From Candidatus Tenderia sp. (GTDB lineage: Bacteria; Pseudomonadota; Gammaproteobacteria; Tenderiales; Tenderiaceae), in contig JASBUE010000334.1 of assembly GCA_030148045.1 (NCBI GenBank), forward strand, positions 1 through 15,953: a stretch of 15,953 nt of DNA, written 5' to 3'. The notes below the pieces were generated by a model. It was given only the letters and a program-made list of their open reading frames with translations, was not told the DNA's origin and did no database searches. The position numbers and the translations under genes were made by a program. Positions 1 to 8,791 of this stretch are shown one piece after another. Every line of letters starts with the position of its first letter. The first letter of the stretch is position 1.

Positions 1-168
1 ATTAAATACGAATGCGGCGCGGCGACACGGCTTCACCAAGAGAACAAAGGCGGGCGGCATCCACGTGGATTTCTTAATAAAGTAAGGGGCATGTCGATAT
101 TATGTTTTTATTGATTTCTAATATAAATATGTTAAATATATCTATAAAAGCTCCCCACAGGAGGAGGT
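1..168. other. Upstream non-coding stretch, AT-rich near its end
   Basis: No recognisable gene. A plus-strand frame is open from the window edge to a TAA at 81-83 and could be the tail of an upstream gene, but I do not recognise it. Positions 100-150 are strikingly AT-rich compared with the GC-rich surroundings and end just before the Shine-Dalgarno sequence at 159-167, which suits a promoter for the downstream sensor gene. TTGATT at 111-116 and TATAAA at 143-148 resemble sigma-70 elements, but their spacing is too long for a standard promoter, so I do not assign exact boxes. Confidence 0.3.
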
Positions 169-351
169 ATGGAGTTCACTGGAGGCCGGGGGGCCTGTTG
201 TCTGGACAAATCGAATCGCTTTCCACTCACTGAGCGGCTCGTGTTGCGTCAGACTCGCGCCTTTGCTATCGATAGCAGACAGCCTCGTCAGTCAAGACCA
301 TCGTTGCACAAACACCCTCGCTGTCCAGCCATTGAGGTAGCTATCGCATGA
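169..351 (+). CDS. Possible 60-residue leader ORF upstream of the GGDEF-EAL gene
   Basis: The start ATG is preceded by an AGGAGGAGGT run (159-168), the strongest Shine-Dalgarno-like sequence in the left part of the window, although its nearest part is closer to the ATG than ideal. The stop TGA at 349-351 overlaps the ATG of the sensor gene (ATGA), which is typical of translational coupling. The predicted peptide is basic, rich in Arg and Ser, has a CC pair near residue 10, and shows no domain, signal peptide or membrane segment that I recognise. It could be a real small protein, a leader ORF that couples translation to the sensor, or chance. Confidence 0.3.
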   Translation: MEFTGGRGACCLDKSNRFPLTERLVLRQTRAFAIDSRQPRQSRPSLHKHPRCPAIEVAIA

Positions 352-2846
352 GCCCGTTCCGACTGGGCAGTTGGATCAAAAACTCGGTAAGACGGCAGTT
401 GATCGTAGTGCTACTGGTGCCGCTGTTGATCTTCATCATGGCGGTCGCCTATTTCGAATATGACGAATGGGACAAACGTCTCAAATCCAACGCCCTGGCT
501 GAAACCGTGCGCGGCAGCATCATCATCGCCGCCGGCAGCTCGGAGGGTGTGTTCAATAGCGATTCCCAAGCCGTACTGGACATGCTCAACCGCATCCTCA
601 GCTCCGAACAGGCCCACAACGACAGCGCCTTGCTGCACCTGATATCCATTGCGGTGCTTGATGCTGATGGAACCGTGCTGGCGCGCAGCGGTGCCGCGCA
701 AGCATCGCGGAAACAACGCTATGACGGCGCCCTGCCGCAGGGTATCCGGGATGCGGCGGAGCTGGTGCAACAACGCGACCGCCCGTTTGCCGAAATTAAC
801 AACAATAACCTCAGGCTGCTGGCCTACGCCCCCGTCGAAAGGCAGGGACGACTGATCGGCGCGGTCATTACCGAATATAGCCTGACGCCGCTCAACGCCC
901 AACAGCGCGAGGTCATCGGCCTGTTTCTGCTGCGTTCGTTGGCCGCCATCGGCGCCGCCATGTTGATGGGGTTGCTGATCGTGCGCTGGATCACTCACCC
1001 GCTGATATTGATCATCAGGAATCTGGCGCAGCTGGGCAGCGGCCGGTTTTCCCTGCCCCTGCTCGCGGCACGCAAGGATGAATATTGCACCCTCACCAAC
1101 GCCCTGAGCGAAGCGGATCAGCGCATTCACAAGTCAAACCTGGCCCTGCAAAAAGAGATCGAGGAGCGCCGCCAGATGGAGGGCGACCTGAGGCTTGCCG
1201 CCACGGTGTTCGAAAACAGCAGCGAAGGTATCGTCATCACCGACCGGGACAACAACATCCTCTCGGTCAACAGAGCCTTCGAGCAACTCACTGGCTATCG
1301 GCGCGACGAAGTGATCGGAAAAAATCCACGCATCCTCAAGTCCGGCCAGCACAGCAAGGCGTTCTACCAAAACATGTGGCATCACATCAAACAAGACAGC
1401 CACTGGCAGGGGGAGATCTGGGAACGGCGCAAGGACGGTACCATCTATCCGAAATGGATCACCATCAACGCCGTCCGGGACGATTCCGAAAACGTTATCA
1501 ATCACATGGCGATTTTCTCCGACATCAGCGAGCGCAAGGCGGCCTAGGAACGCATCTATCACCTGGCCCATCACGATGCCCTCACCGGGCTGGCCAACCG
1601 CACCCTGCTGGGCGACCGCATCCGCCAGGCCATTCACCAGGCACGCCGCTCGGGGCGCATGGTCGCGGTACTGTTTATCGATCTCGACGGGTTCAAGCTC
1701 ATCAACGATACCCTCGGACATGAGGTGGGCGACGCCATGCTCTGCAGCGTTGCCGAACGGCTCGAATCACTGGTGCGGGACAGCGATACCGTGGCGCGCA
1801 TGGGCGGCGACGAGTTCCTGATGCTGCTATCCGAGATCGGCCATGAAGAGGATGCCGCCCGCGTCGCCGAAAAGATCGTCACTTCGATCGCCGAGCCCTA
1901 CCAGATCAATGACCAGGAGCTGCGCACCTCCCCCAGCATCGGCATCAGCATCTATCCGCAGGACGCCGCCGACGAAAACGCCCTCATCCGCAGCGCCGAC
2001 ACCGCCATGTATCACGCCAAGGCCGCCGGTCGTAACAACTTCCAGTTCTACACCGGCAGCATGCATGAACAGGTGCTGCAGCGCCTCGACCTGGAACATG
2101 GCCTGCGCCTGGCCATCGAAAACGACGCCTTCGAACTCGACTTCCAGCCCCAGTATGATGTCGACCTGGGACGCATCACCGGCTTCGAGGCGCTGGTCCG
2201 ATGGCGCCACGGCGAACGCGGCCACATCCCGCCCAGCGAATTCATCCCTATCGCCGAAGAGAGCGGCATGATCGTGCAGCTGGGCGAGGCGGTGCTGCGC
2301 AAGGCCTGCCTGCAAATGCTGGCCTGGCACAAGGCCGGCATGCCGGCCTTCCGTATCGCGGTGAACGTCTCAGCACGCCAGTTCTGGGACGGCGGCTTTG
2401 CCGAACGCGTCAGGGAGATCCTGGAGCAGACCGGCACACAGGCGGGATGGCTGGAGCTGGAACTGACCGAATCCACCCTGCTGCAACATCGCGGCGAGAA
2501 AGAGAAAGAGCTGCTGGAACTGCGTGCCATGGGCATCAAGATCGCCATCGACGATTTCGGTACCGGCTATTCCAGCCTCTCCTATCTGAAGCGGTTGGCC
2601 ATCGACCGGCTCAAGATAGACCAGTCATTCGTACGCGAACTCGGTCACGACAGCGACAGCGAAGCCATCGTCAGCGCCATCATCAAACTGGCCCAGACGC
2701 TGAATATCGAACTGGTCGCCGAAGGGGTGGAAACCGTCGAGGCACACGACTTCCTGATGGCCCACGGCTGCACCGTCATGCAGGGTTTTCTTTTGGGGCG
2801 GCCGCAACAGGCCGCCGCCTGGAATAGCATCGCAAAGTGCTATTAA
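348..2846 (+). CDS. Membrane HAMP-PAS-GGDEF-EAL cyclic-di-GMP sensor, interrupted by an in-frame TAG
   Basis: The protein would be about 832 residues if the TAG at codon 400 were read. Order: short cytoplasmic N terminus, membrane helix about 17-37, periplasmic sensor about 38-185, second membrane helix about 188-215, HAMP, PAS about 280-395, GGDEF about 400-565, EAL about 580-825. GGDEF is intact (residues 486-490). The EAL domain keeps E614-A-L, the DDFGTGYSS motif (D735, D736) and the AEGVET glutamate (E792), so both diguanylate cyclase and phosphodiesterase activity look possible. GAGG at 334-337 supports the start. TAG at 1545-1547 falls between PAS and GGDEF. The codons after it continue the expected linker and the DALTGLANR motif in the same frame. 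If the TAG acts as a stop, a 399-residue sensor without output is made; the next ATG in frame (1659) would lose the start of GGDEF. Stimulus unknown; no direct nitrate link seen. Confidence 0.85.
1545..1547 (+). other. In-frame amber codon inside the PAS-GGDEF-EAL gene
   Basis: The frame reads ...SERKAA, TAG, ERIYHLAHHDALTGL.... In PAS-GGDEF proteins this position of the linker is commonly Glu or Gln, so a single change of GAG or CAG explains the codon. No frameshift or second stop accompanies it. Confidence 0.85.
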
Positions 2847-2847
2847 C

Positions 2848-2860
2848 CCGGCAGCGCCGG
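2848..2860. terminator. Short GC hairpin between convergent genes
   Basis: CCGGC-AGC-GCCGG forms a 5 bp stem with a 3-base loop in the 18-base gap between the EAL gene (ends 2846) and nasA (ends 2865). It could serve both strands. No strong T tract follows, so termination is only suggested. Confidence 0.35.
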
Positions 2861-2864
2861 CGGC

Positions 2865-5522
2865 TCAGCCCTTTTCCCCCATCATGGCGAGTATGCGCTT
2901 CAACTCCGGCACGCACGAACCGCAATTGGTACCCGCCTTCAGGGTCCGGCCGATCTCCTCGGCGCTATTCAGGTGCTGTTCCACAATCGCGGCCTTGATG
3001 GTGTTGACGCCGACGGAAAAACAGGCACAGACGATGCGCCCGGCATCGGTCTGTCCCGGCGGCGGCCGTCCCAGCAACAGCCCCTTGCGCTCATCATCGT
3101 TCAAGGCCTCCTTGCCGAACAGCCCGGCCAGCCAGCTGCGTGGCGGCAATTCGTGATCCGGCGCGATAAATACACAGCTCTCCACCCGCCGCCCCACCAT
3201 GCGCACGCCACGGTAATGATGCGCCCGGGCATCCAGGTATTCGACCCAGTTCACCTCCTCATCCGGGCCACACAACAGGCTGCGCGCCCAGGCCGGCCAA
3301 TCCTGGTCGGCCTGCTCGCCAGCGATCTCATAACGGTAAAATCCCTCGCCCTTGGCCTGGGTCCAGTAGCTCAAGCCCGCCATATCCAGACGTCGCCGGC
3401 TCAGCAGAAAACCGTGCCAGGCCGGTTGATAAGCTGCGACACGCACCGGCGTCTGTTTCAATTCCGGCTGGCCGGAGAGCGGGTCGGTCACCGGATTAAC
3501 CACGGCATCGACTCGCGCACGGGCTGAACATTGGTCGTTCCAGTGCATGGGGATAAAGACGCTGCCGCGCTGCTGATCCTCGCTCAGTTTAACCCGCACG
3601 ATCACCTCGCCCCAGCGGCTGAACACCCGCGCCAGCGCGCCGTCGGTCAGCGCTGTGTCTCTCGCATCGTAGGGGTGTATTTCCACATAGGGCTCGGGAC
3701 TGTGCTCGCTCAGACGCGCCGCCTTGCCGGTGCGCGTCATAGTGTGCCATTGATCACGCACCCGGCCGGTGTTCAAGGTAAAAGGAAAATCATCCGTGAG
3801 CGGATTCCGGGGCGGCCGCGGTTCGACCGGCCACAGGCGCGCCCTGCCATCCGGCGTAAAGAAACGTCCGTCAGCGAACATGCGCGCCCTGCCCCCGCCG
3901 TTTACCAGCGGCCATTGGATCGGCGCCAGCGCATCATACCCGGCATCGGAAATCTTGCTCAGGGCGGAGATATCGAAATCACGCTGACCACTATTCCGAT
4001 GGCCCGACAAGGCCGCGTGTTCACGAAAGATGCTGGCGCACGAGCTGTAATCGAACGCCGCACCAAACCCCATTCGCCTGGCCACCCCGGCAACCATCCA
4101 CCAATCGGCCCTGGCCTCGCCCGGCGGCGGCAAAAAGGCGCGCTGGCGCGAGATGCGACGCTCGGAATTGGTCACCGTGCCCTCCTTCTCGCCCCAGGCC
4201 AAGGCCGGCAGCAGCACGTGGGCCAGCGCCGTGGTGTCGGTCTCGCGCATCACATCGGAGACCACCACCAGCTCGCACTTCTGCAATGCGGCTTTGACGC
4301 GATCCGCATCGGGCATGCTCACCACCGGATTGGTGGCCATGATCCAGACCGCCTTGACCCTGCCTTCCTCAATTGCGTCAAACAGATCCACCGCCTTCAG
4401 CCCGTGCCGATCGGCAATCAGCGGCGACCGCCAGAATCCCTGCACCAGCTCGCGATGCCCGGGATCATCGATCTCCATGTGGGCCGCCAGCATATTGGCC
4501 AGGCCGCCGACCTCGCGCCCGCCCATGGCGTTGGGCTGGCCGGTAAACGAAAACGGCCCCATACCGGGACGGCCGATACGGCCGGTGAGCAGATGACAAT
4601 TGATGATCGCATTCACCTTGTCGGTGCCGCTGGAGGACTGGTTGACGCCCTGGGAGTAGACTGTAACAACGCGCTCGGTGCGTGCGAACAGGCGATAGAA
4701 CTCGGCCACGTCGGCAAGCGGTAAACCGCAATGTTCGGCCACCGCCTGTATCGATGAAGCACTCGCCCGTGCCGCCGCCAGGGCGGCATCATGTCCTGCA
4801 GTGAAGTTGCTGACGAACAGCTCATTGGTCTCGCCGGCATCGTCCAGATGAGCCAACAAACCGTTAAACAGGATCGCGTCCGTGGCCGGCCGCAACGGCA
4901 GATGCAGGTCGGCCATGTCACAGGTTGCGGTGCGGCGCGGATCGACCACAACGATCTGCAAATCGGGATTGTCGTTTTTGGCCTGGACCATACGCTGATA
5001 CAACACCGGATGGCACCAGGCGGTGTTGGACCCCACCAGCACGATCAGCTTGGCCCGCTCCAGATCTTCGTAACAACAGGGCACCGTGTCGGCACCGAAG
5101 GCGCGCTTGTGCCCCGCCACCGATGACGACATGCAGAGGCGGGAGTTGGTGTCGATATTGGCCGTACCGAGGTAGCCCTTCATCAGCTTGTTGGCGACGT
5201 AATAGTCCTCGGTCAACAACTGGCCGGAGACATACATGGCCACCGCATCGGCGCCGTGCTCCTTGATGATACGCCCGAAACCGTCGGCGACCGTGTCTAA
5301 AGCGCTGTCCCAGTCGATGCGGTGGCCGTGCACTTCCGGATAGAGCAGACGCTGATCCAGATCGACGGTCTGCCCCAGGGCCGAGCCCTTGGAACAGAGC
5401 CGGCCGAAATTTGCCGGATGCTCTTTGTCACCGGCGATCGCGACACCGTCATCGGATACCGTTGCAATTACGCCGCAGCCAACGCCGCAGTAGGGGCAGG
5501 TGGTTTGAATGGAGATACTCAT
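2865..5522 (-). CDS. nasA: Assimilatory nitrate reductase catalytic subunit (molybdopterin)
   Basis: This 885-residue enzyme reduces nitrate to nitrite in the cytoplasm. The N terminus carries the [4Fe-4S] ligands C9, C12, C16 and C43, and C130 in TNSRLCM is the likely Mo-bis-MGD ligand by analogy with NapA/NasA. Molybdopterin oxidoreductase and C-terminal dinucleotide-binding domains follow. The last 56 residues are a BFD-like [2Fe-2S] domain with C832, C834, C867 and C870, as in Klebsiella NasA-type enzymes. There is no twin-arginine signal. The start ATG lies one codon after the nirD stop, in the same frame, and has no clear Shine-Dalgarno, so translation is probably coupled to nirD. It is the last gene of the nirB-nirD-nasA operon. 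No separate electron-donor subunit (NasB/NasC) is seen in the window. The gene appears intact. Confidence 0.95.
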   Translation of the reverse strand: MSISIQTTCPYCGVGCGVIATVSDDGVAIAGDKEHPANFGRLCSKGSALGQTVDLDQRLLYPEVHGHRIDWDSALDTVADGFGRIIKEHGADAVAMYVSGQLLTEDYYVANKLMKGYLGTANIDTNSRLCMSSSVAGHKRAFGADTVPCCYEDLERAKLIVLVGSNTAWCHPVLYQRMVQAKNDNPDLQIVVVDPRRTATCDMADLHLPLRPATDAILFNGLLAHLDDAGETNELFVSNFTAGHDAALAAARASASSIQAVAEHCGLPLADVAEFYRLFARTERVVTVYSQGVNQSSSGTDKVNAIINCHLLTGRIGRPGMGPFSFTGQPNAMGGREVGGLANMLAAHMEIDDPGHRELVQGFWRSPLIADRHGLKAVDLFDAIEEGRVKAVWIMATNPVVSMPDADRVKAALQKCELVVVSDVMRETDTTALAHVLLPALAWGEKEGTVTNSERRISRQRAFLPPPGEARADWWMVAGVARRMGFGAAFDYSSCASIFREHAALSGHRNSGQRDFDISALSKISDAGYDALAPIQWPLVNGGGRARMFADGRFFTPDGRARLWPVEPRPPRNPLTDDFPFTLNTGRVRDQWHTMTRTGKAARLSEHSPEPYVEIHPYDARDTALTDGALARVFSRWGEVIVRVKLSEDQQRGSVFIPMHWNDQCSARARVDAVVNPVTDPLSGQPELKQTPVRVAAYQPAWHGFLLSRRRLDMAGLSYWTQAKGEGFYRYEIAGEQADQDWPAWARSLLCGPDEEVNWVEYLDARAHHYRGVRMVGRRVESCVFIAPDHELPPRSWLAGLFGKEALNDDERKGLLLGRPPPGQTDAGRIVCACFSVGVNTIKAAIVEQHLNSAEEIGRTLKAGTNCGSCVPELKRILAMMGEKG

Positions 5523-5525
5523 TGG

Positions 5526-5834
5526 CTACAGCGCCAGATACACCACCCCGTTCTCCACCATCACCTCATATTTCCCGGTGCAGCCCTCATCCGGCGCCTG
5601 GGCCTCGCCGCTGACCAGGTCGATCGTCCAGTTATGCAGCGGACAGCTCACGCTACGGCCGTGGACGATACCCTGCGACAGGGGGCCGCCCTTATGCGGG
5701 CATTGGTCGCGCAGGGCGAAGACGCTGTCATCGGCGGCGCGGAATACGGCGATGTCGCCGGCGGCGCTTTCTACAACGCGGGAACCCAGCCTGGGAATCT
5801 CGTCCAGTGATCCGATTTCAATCCAGTTACTCAT
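5526..5834 (-). CDS. nirD: Nitrite reductase small subunit (Rieske-like)
   Basis: NirD is the 102-residue partner of NirB in the cytoplasmic NADH-dependent nitrite reductase. It has a Rieske fold, here with the full ligand set C45-x-H47 and C64-x2-H67 (CPHKGG and CPLHNW). Some NirD proteins lack these ligands; this one could bind a [2Fe-2S] cluster. The start ATG has AAAGGT upstream. The gene ends in TAG, followed by one codon and then the nasA ATG in the same frame. A 131-base gap separates it from nirB. Confidence 0.93.
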   Translation of the reverse strand: MSNWIEIGSLDEIPRLGSRVVESAAGDIAVFRAADDSVFALRDQCPHKGGPLSQGIVHGRSVSCPLHNWTIDLVSGEAQAPDEGCTGKYEVMVENGVVYLAL

Positions 5835-5860
5835 TCAACTTTACCTTTACAAAAAATATT

Positions 5861-5884
5861 TCCACCACGAAGAACACAAAGGGA
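5861..5884. repeat. Possible small dispersed repeat in the nirB-nirD gap
   Basis: The segment TCCACCACGAAGAACACAAA and the GGGA after it resemble the short CACCACGAAG-type intergenic repeat often seen in environmental proteobacterial genomes. A looser copy, TTCACCAAGAGAACAAAGG, lies at 32-50, also outside recognised genes. Two imperfect copies in one window are weak evidence, and family membership is from memory. Confidence 0.25.
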
Positions 5885-5965
5885 CACTCAGGAAGCGTAC
5901 AGGGATGTATCCGCAGCGCGTTCCGGGAGACGGGCATTCATTATTAGCAACGTGTTAATAAATAT

Positions 5966-8401
5966 CTATCCAACCTTCTTAATAGGAATATAGGCCCTGC
6001 GCGCCTGCTGATCCGCCGCCTCCTTGGCCCAGGGATCGAACTGGAACACCTCCTGGGATTCAAGAAAACGCTGGTACAAGGCCTTGCGCCCGACTTCATC
6101 CTCCACCACCTTCTGCTTGACGTAACTCAATCCCACCCGCTCGATCCACGGTGCGGTGCGTTCCAGGTAATGCGCCTCTTCGCGATAGAGCTGCATGAAG
6201 GCGGCGCAGTACTCCTTGGCCTCCTCTTCGCTGGTCACCTTGCAGAGCAGATCGGTGGCGCGGATGTGAATGCCGCCGTTGCCGCCCACATGCAGTTCGT
6301 AGCCGGAGTCGACACAGACCACGCCGAAGTCCTTGATCGTCGCCTCGGCGCAGTTACGCGGACAACCGGAGACGGCGATCTTGAACTTGTGCGGCGTCCA
6401 CGAGCCCCAGGTCATCTTTTCGATCTGAATACCGAGCCCGGTGGAATCCTGCGTGCCGAAGCGGCACCACTCGGAGCCGACACAGGTCTTCACCGTACGC
6501 AAGGATTTTCCGTAGGCGTGGCCGGAGACCATGCCGGCCTTGTTCAGATCACTCCAGATGGCGGGCAGATCCTCCTTCTTGATGCCGAACAGGTCGATGC
6601 GCTGGCCGCCGGTCACCTTGACCGTCTTGGCGTTGTATTTTTCCGCCGCGTCGGCGAGGGCGCGCAGCTCCTTGGGCGTGGTCACCCCGCCCCACATGCG
6701 CGGCACCACCGAGTAGGTGCCGTCCTTCTGGATATTGGCGTGGGCGCGCTCGTTGATGAAGCGCGATTGCGGATCATCTTTGGCCTCGCGCGGCCAGGCC
6801 GCCAGCACGTAGTAGTTCAACGCCGGACGGCAGGCGGCGCAACCGTCCGGGGTTTTCCATTCCAGGAATTCGCGTACCGCCTGGATGGCGGTGAGATTAT
6901 TGTCAGCAATGGCCTGACGCACCTCGTCATGGGTGAAGTCGGTGCAACCGCACATGGCCTTCTTCTTCGGTGTTTCGGAGTAGTCTCCCACGGTGGAGGC
7001 CAGAATCTGTTCCACCAGCCCGGTGCAGGAACCGCACGAGGCCGAGGCCTTGGTGTGGGCGCGCACCTCTTCCAGGGTAAACAGCCCCTTGCTGGTGATC
7101 GCCTTCACCACGTCGCCCTTGCAGACGCCGTTACAACCGCACACCTCCATAGCGTCGCTCATGGCCGAGGCGGCGTTCTGCCCCCCGTGACCCGAGTCAC
7201 CCAGATGAGCCTGGCCGAACATCAGGGTGTCGCGGAAATCGGAGACATCGGTGCCGTCGCGCAGCAGTTGGAAATACCAGGCGCCGTCCACGGTGTCGCC
7301 GTACATGACGGCACCGTGAATCCGGTTGTCCTTGAGCACGATCTTTTTATAGATGCCGCGGGCGGCGTCCTTCATCACCAGCTCCTCGGTGCTGTTGTCA
7401 CCGAGAAAATCGCCGGCCGAAAACAGATCGATACCGGTCACCTTCAACTTGGTGGAGGTCACCGAGCCTTCGTAACGGCCGATGCCGTACCTGGCCAGAT
7501 GATTGGCGCAGACCTTGGCCTGCTCGAACAACGGCGCCACCAGGCCGTAGGTCGCGCCGCGATGCTGCACGCATTCACCGACGGCGTAGATCTTGGGATC
7601 GAAGCTCTGCAGGGTGTCGTTGACGACGATGCCGCGCTCGCAGTGCAGGCCGATCTTCTTGGCCAGCTCGATATTGGGACGAATGCCCGCCGCCATCACC
7701 ACCAGGTCGGCGGCGATCTCGAGGCCGCCCTTGAAGCGCACGCCCCTGACCCGGTCGTCGCCGAGAATGGCTTCGGTCTGGGTGGCCATGAGGAACTGCA
7801 GCCCCTTCTCTTCCAGCGACTGCTGCAACATCCCGCCCGCCACTTCATCCATCTGGCGCTCCATCAAGGTCTCGGTGAGGTGCACCACGGTCACGTCCAT
7901 GCCCTGAATCTTCAGGCCGTTGGCCGCCTCCAGGCCCAGCAGCCCACCGCCGATCACCACTGCATGCTTACGTGATTTGGCGGTGCCGAGCATGGTGTCC
8001 ACGTCCTTGATGTCACGAAAACCGATCACGCCGGGCAGCTCATGACCGGGCACGGGAATGATAAAGGGATTGGAACCGGTGGCCAGCAGCAGGCGGTCAT
8101 ACTCCGCTTCGGTGCCGTCGGCGGCGATCACCCTGCGCTTGCGCCGATCCACATCGACGACGGTCTTGCCCACATGCAGGGTGATGTCGTGTTCCGCGTA
8201 CCACTCGGGCGTGTTGAGCATGATGTCGTCGATGCCCTTCTCGCCCGCCAGCACAGGCGACAACAGGATGCGGTTGTAATTGCCGTAGGGCTCGGCGCCG
8301 AACACGGTGATGTCATACATATCCGGCGCGATCTTGAGTAACTCCTCAAGCGTGCGCACACCCGCCATGCCGTTGCCGACCAACACCAACTTCTCTTTCA
8401 T
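5966..8401 (-). CDS. nirB: Nitrite reductase large subunit, NAD(P)H-dependent (siroheme)
   Basis: NirB (811 residues from the chosen start) reduces nitrite to ammonium with NAD(P)H in the cytoplasm. Order: FAD/NAD-binding pyridine nucleotide-disulfide oxidoreductase (dinucleotide motif near residue 8, second GGGLLGLEAA motif mid-domain), two BFD-like [2Fe-2S] segments (CGCNGVCKG...CGSC and CGCTDF...CAAC), then the NIR/SIR half-domains with siroheme/[4Fe-4S] ligands C640, C646, C680 and C684. The ATG at 8401 is preceded by GGAG at a good distance; an upstream TTG extension to 8419 lacks comparable support. It is the first gene of nirB-nirD-nasA, transcribed from the sigma-54 promoter at 8447-8462. 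It ends in TAG. The gene appears intact and close to the usual length of about 800-850 residues. Confidence 0.96.
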   Translation of the reverse strand: MKEKLVLVGNGMAGVRTLEELLKIAPDMYDITVFGAEPYGNYNRILLSPVLAGEKGIDDIMLNTPEWYAEHDITLHVGKTVVDVDRRKRRVIAADGTEAEYDRLLLATGSNPFIIPVPGHELPGVIGFRDIKDVDTMLGTAKSRKHAVVIGGGLLGLEAANGLKIQGMDVTVVHLTETLMERQMDEVAGGMLQQSLEEKGLQFLMATQTEAILGDDRVRGVRFKGGLEIAADLVVMAAGIRPNIELAKKIGLHCERGIVVNDTLQSFDPKIYAVGECVQHRGATYGLVAPLFEQAKVCANHLARYGIGRYEGSVTSTKLKVTGIDLFSAGDFLGDNSTEELVMKDAARGIYKKIVLKDNRIHGAVMYGDTVDGAWYFQLLRDGTDVSDFRDTLMFGQAHLGDSGHGGQNAASAMSDAMEVCGCNGVCKGDVVKAITSKGLFTLEEVRAHTKASASCGSCTGLVEQILASTVGDYSETPKKKAMCGCTDFTHDEVRQAIADNNLTAIQAVREFLEWKTPDGCAACRPALNYYVLAAWPREAKDDPQSRFINERAHANIQKDGTYSVVPRMWGGVTTPKELRALADAAEKYNAKTVKVTGGQRIDLFGIKKEDLPAIWSDLNKAGMVSGHAYGKSLRTVKTCVGSEWCRFGTQDSTGLGIQIEKMTWGSWTPHKFKIAVSGCPRNCAEATIKDFGVVCVDSGYELHVGGNGGIHIRATDLLCKVTSEEEAKEYCAAFMQLYREEAHYLERTAPWIERVGLSYVKQKVVEDEVGRKALYQRFLESQEVFQFDPWAKEAADQQARRAYIPIKKVG

Positions 8402-8446
8402 AGCATGCTCCAAATTCAAGAAACCAAATTCCGTTTACAGGACCGG

Positions 8447-8462
8447 AGCAATCCCTGTGCCA
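8447..8462 (-). promoter_or_regulatory. Sigma-54 promoter of nirB-nirD-nasA
   Basis: On the minus strand the sequence reads TGGCAC-AGGGA-TTGCT, an essentially perfect match to the -24/-12 consensus TGGCAC-N5-TTGCW. The expected start point near 8436 leaves a leader of about 35 bases before the nirB ATG (8401), too short for a NasR-type antiterminator leader. Transcription should need RpoN and an enhancer-binding protein, most likely NtrC in a nitrogen operon (inference). Confidence 0.9.
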
Positions 8463-8580
8463 GGAAAGCAGACAATCATTTAAGTCTCTGAATTAAAAGC
8501 AAATAAATAAATAATTGAACCATATTGGGGCGTTTTGCGATACCGCCGCGGCACATAATTGAAGCAATACCGCCCCGATA

Positions 8581-8592
8581 ATGTGCGCACAT
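8581..8592. promoter_or_regulatory. Perfect 12-bp palindrome, possible activator site
   Basis: ATGTGCGCACAT is perfectly symmetric and lies about 120 bases upstream of the nirB sigma-54 promoter, within the usual distance for an enhancer-binding protein. GCACAT at 8551-8556 pairs with ATGTGC at 8581-8586. It does not match the NtrC consensus closely, so the bound protein is unknown. Confidence 0.35.
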
Positions 8593-8623
8593 AAAGCACC
8601 CGGCCACACCGTTTCCGGATCTT

Positions 8624-8762
8624 GTCGGCAGCGATAGCCGATCAAACCGGTATTGGTGAAGATACAGGCTACTGCGAGCTATCGCCCGCCGACCGCTTCT
8701 CCCCGTGTTGGGTAGTGAAAAGGGTCACCGCCTGCCGGTCGTTCCCTTCCTCCCTCCAACAC
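8624..8762. other. Cluster of inverted repeats, possible structured RNA or operator
   Basis: Two strong arms are visible. First, GTCGGC-A-GCGATAGC (8624-8638) pairs with GCTATCGC-CC-GCCGAC (8678-8693), giving 8 plus 6 bp around a small internal loop, with a 39-base terminal loop. Second, GTGTTGG (8705-8711) pairs perfectly with CCAACAC (8756-8762). Inside it are shorter options such as GTGA/TCAC and AAGGG/CCCTT, and CGACCG (8690-8695) can alternatively pair with CGGTCG (8736-8741). There is no obvious terminator or promoter for a small RNA, and the strand is undetermined. Confidence 0.35.
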
Positions 8763-8791
8763 TGAGATAGGAGCATCAAAGGGGAATAATC

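Noticed and set aside
100..347. Cyclic-di-GMP riboswitch in front of the GGDEF-EAL gene
   Set aside because: The conserved GEMM sequence blocks are not present.
3531..4724. 397-codon plus-strand ORF opposite nasA
   Set aside because: Antisense shadow of conserved nasA sequence, with Arg/His-rich low-information content.
6170..7975. 601-codon plus-strand ORF opposite nirB
   Set aside because: It is a mirror of the GC-rich nirB coding frame; no domains, and nirB is unmistakable on the other strand.
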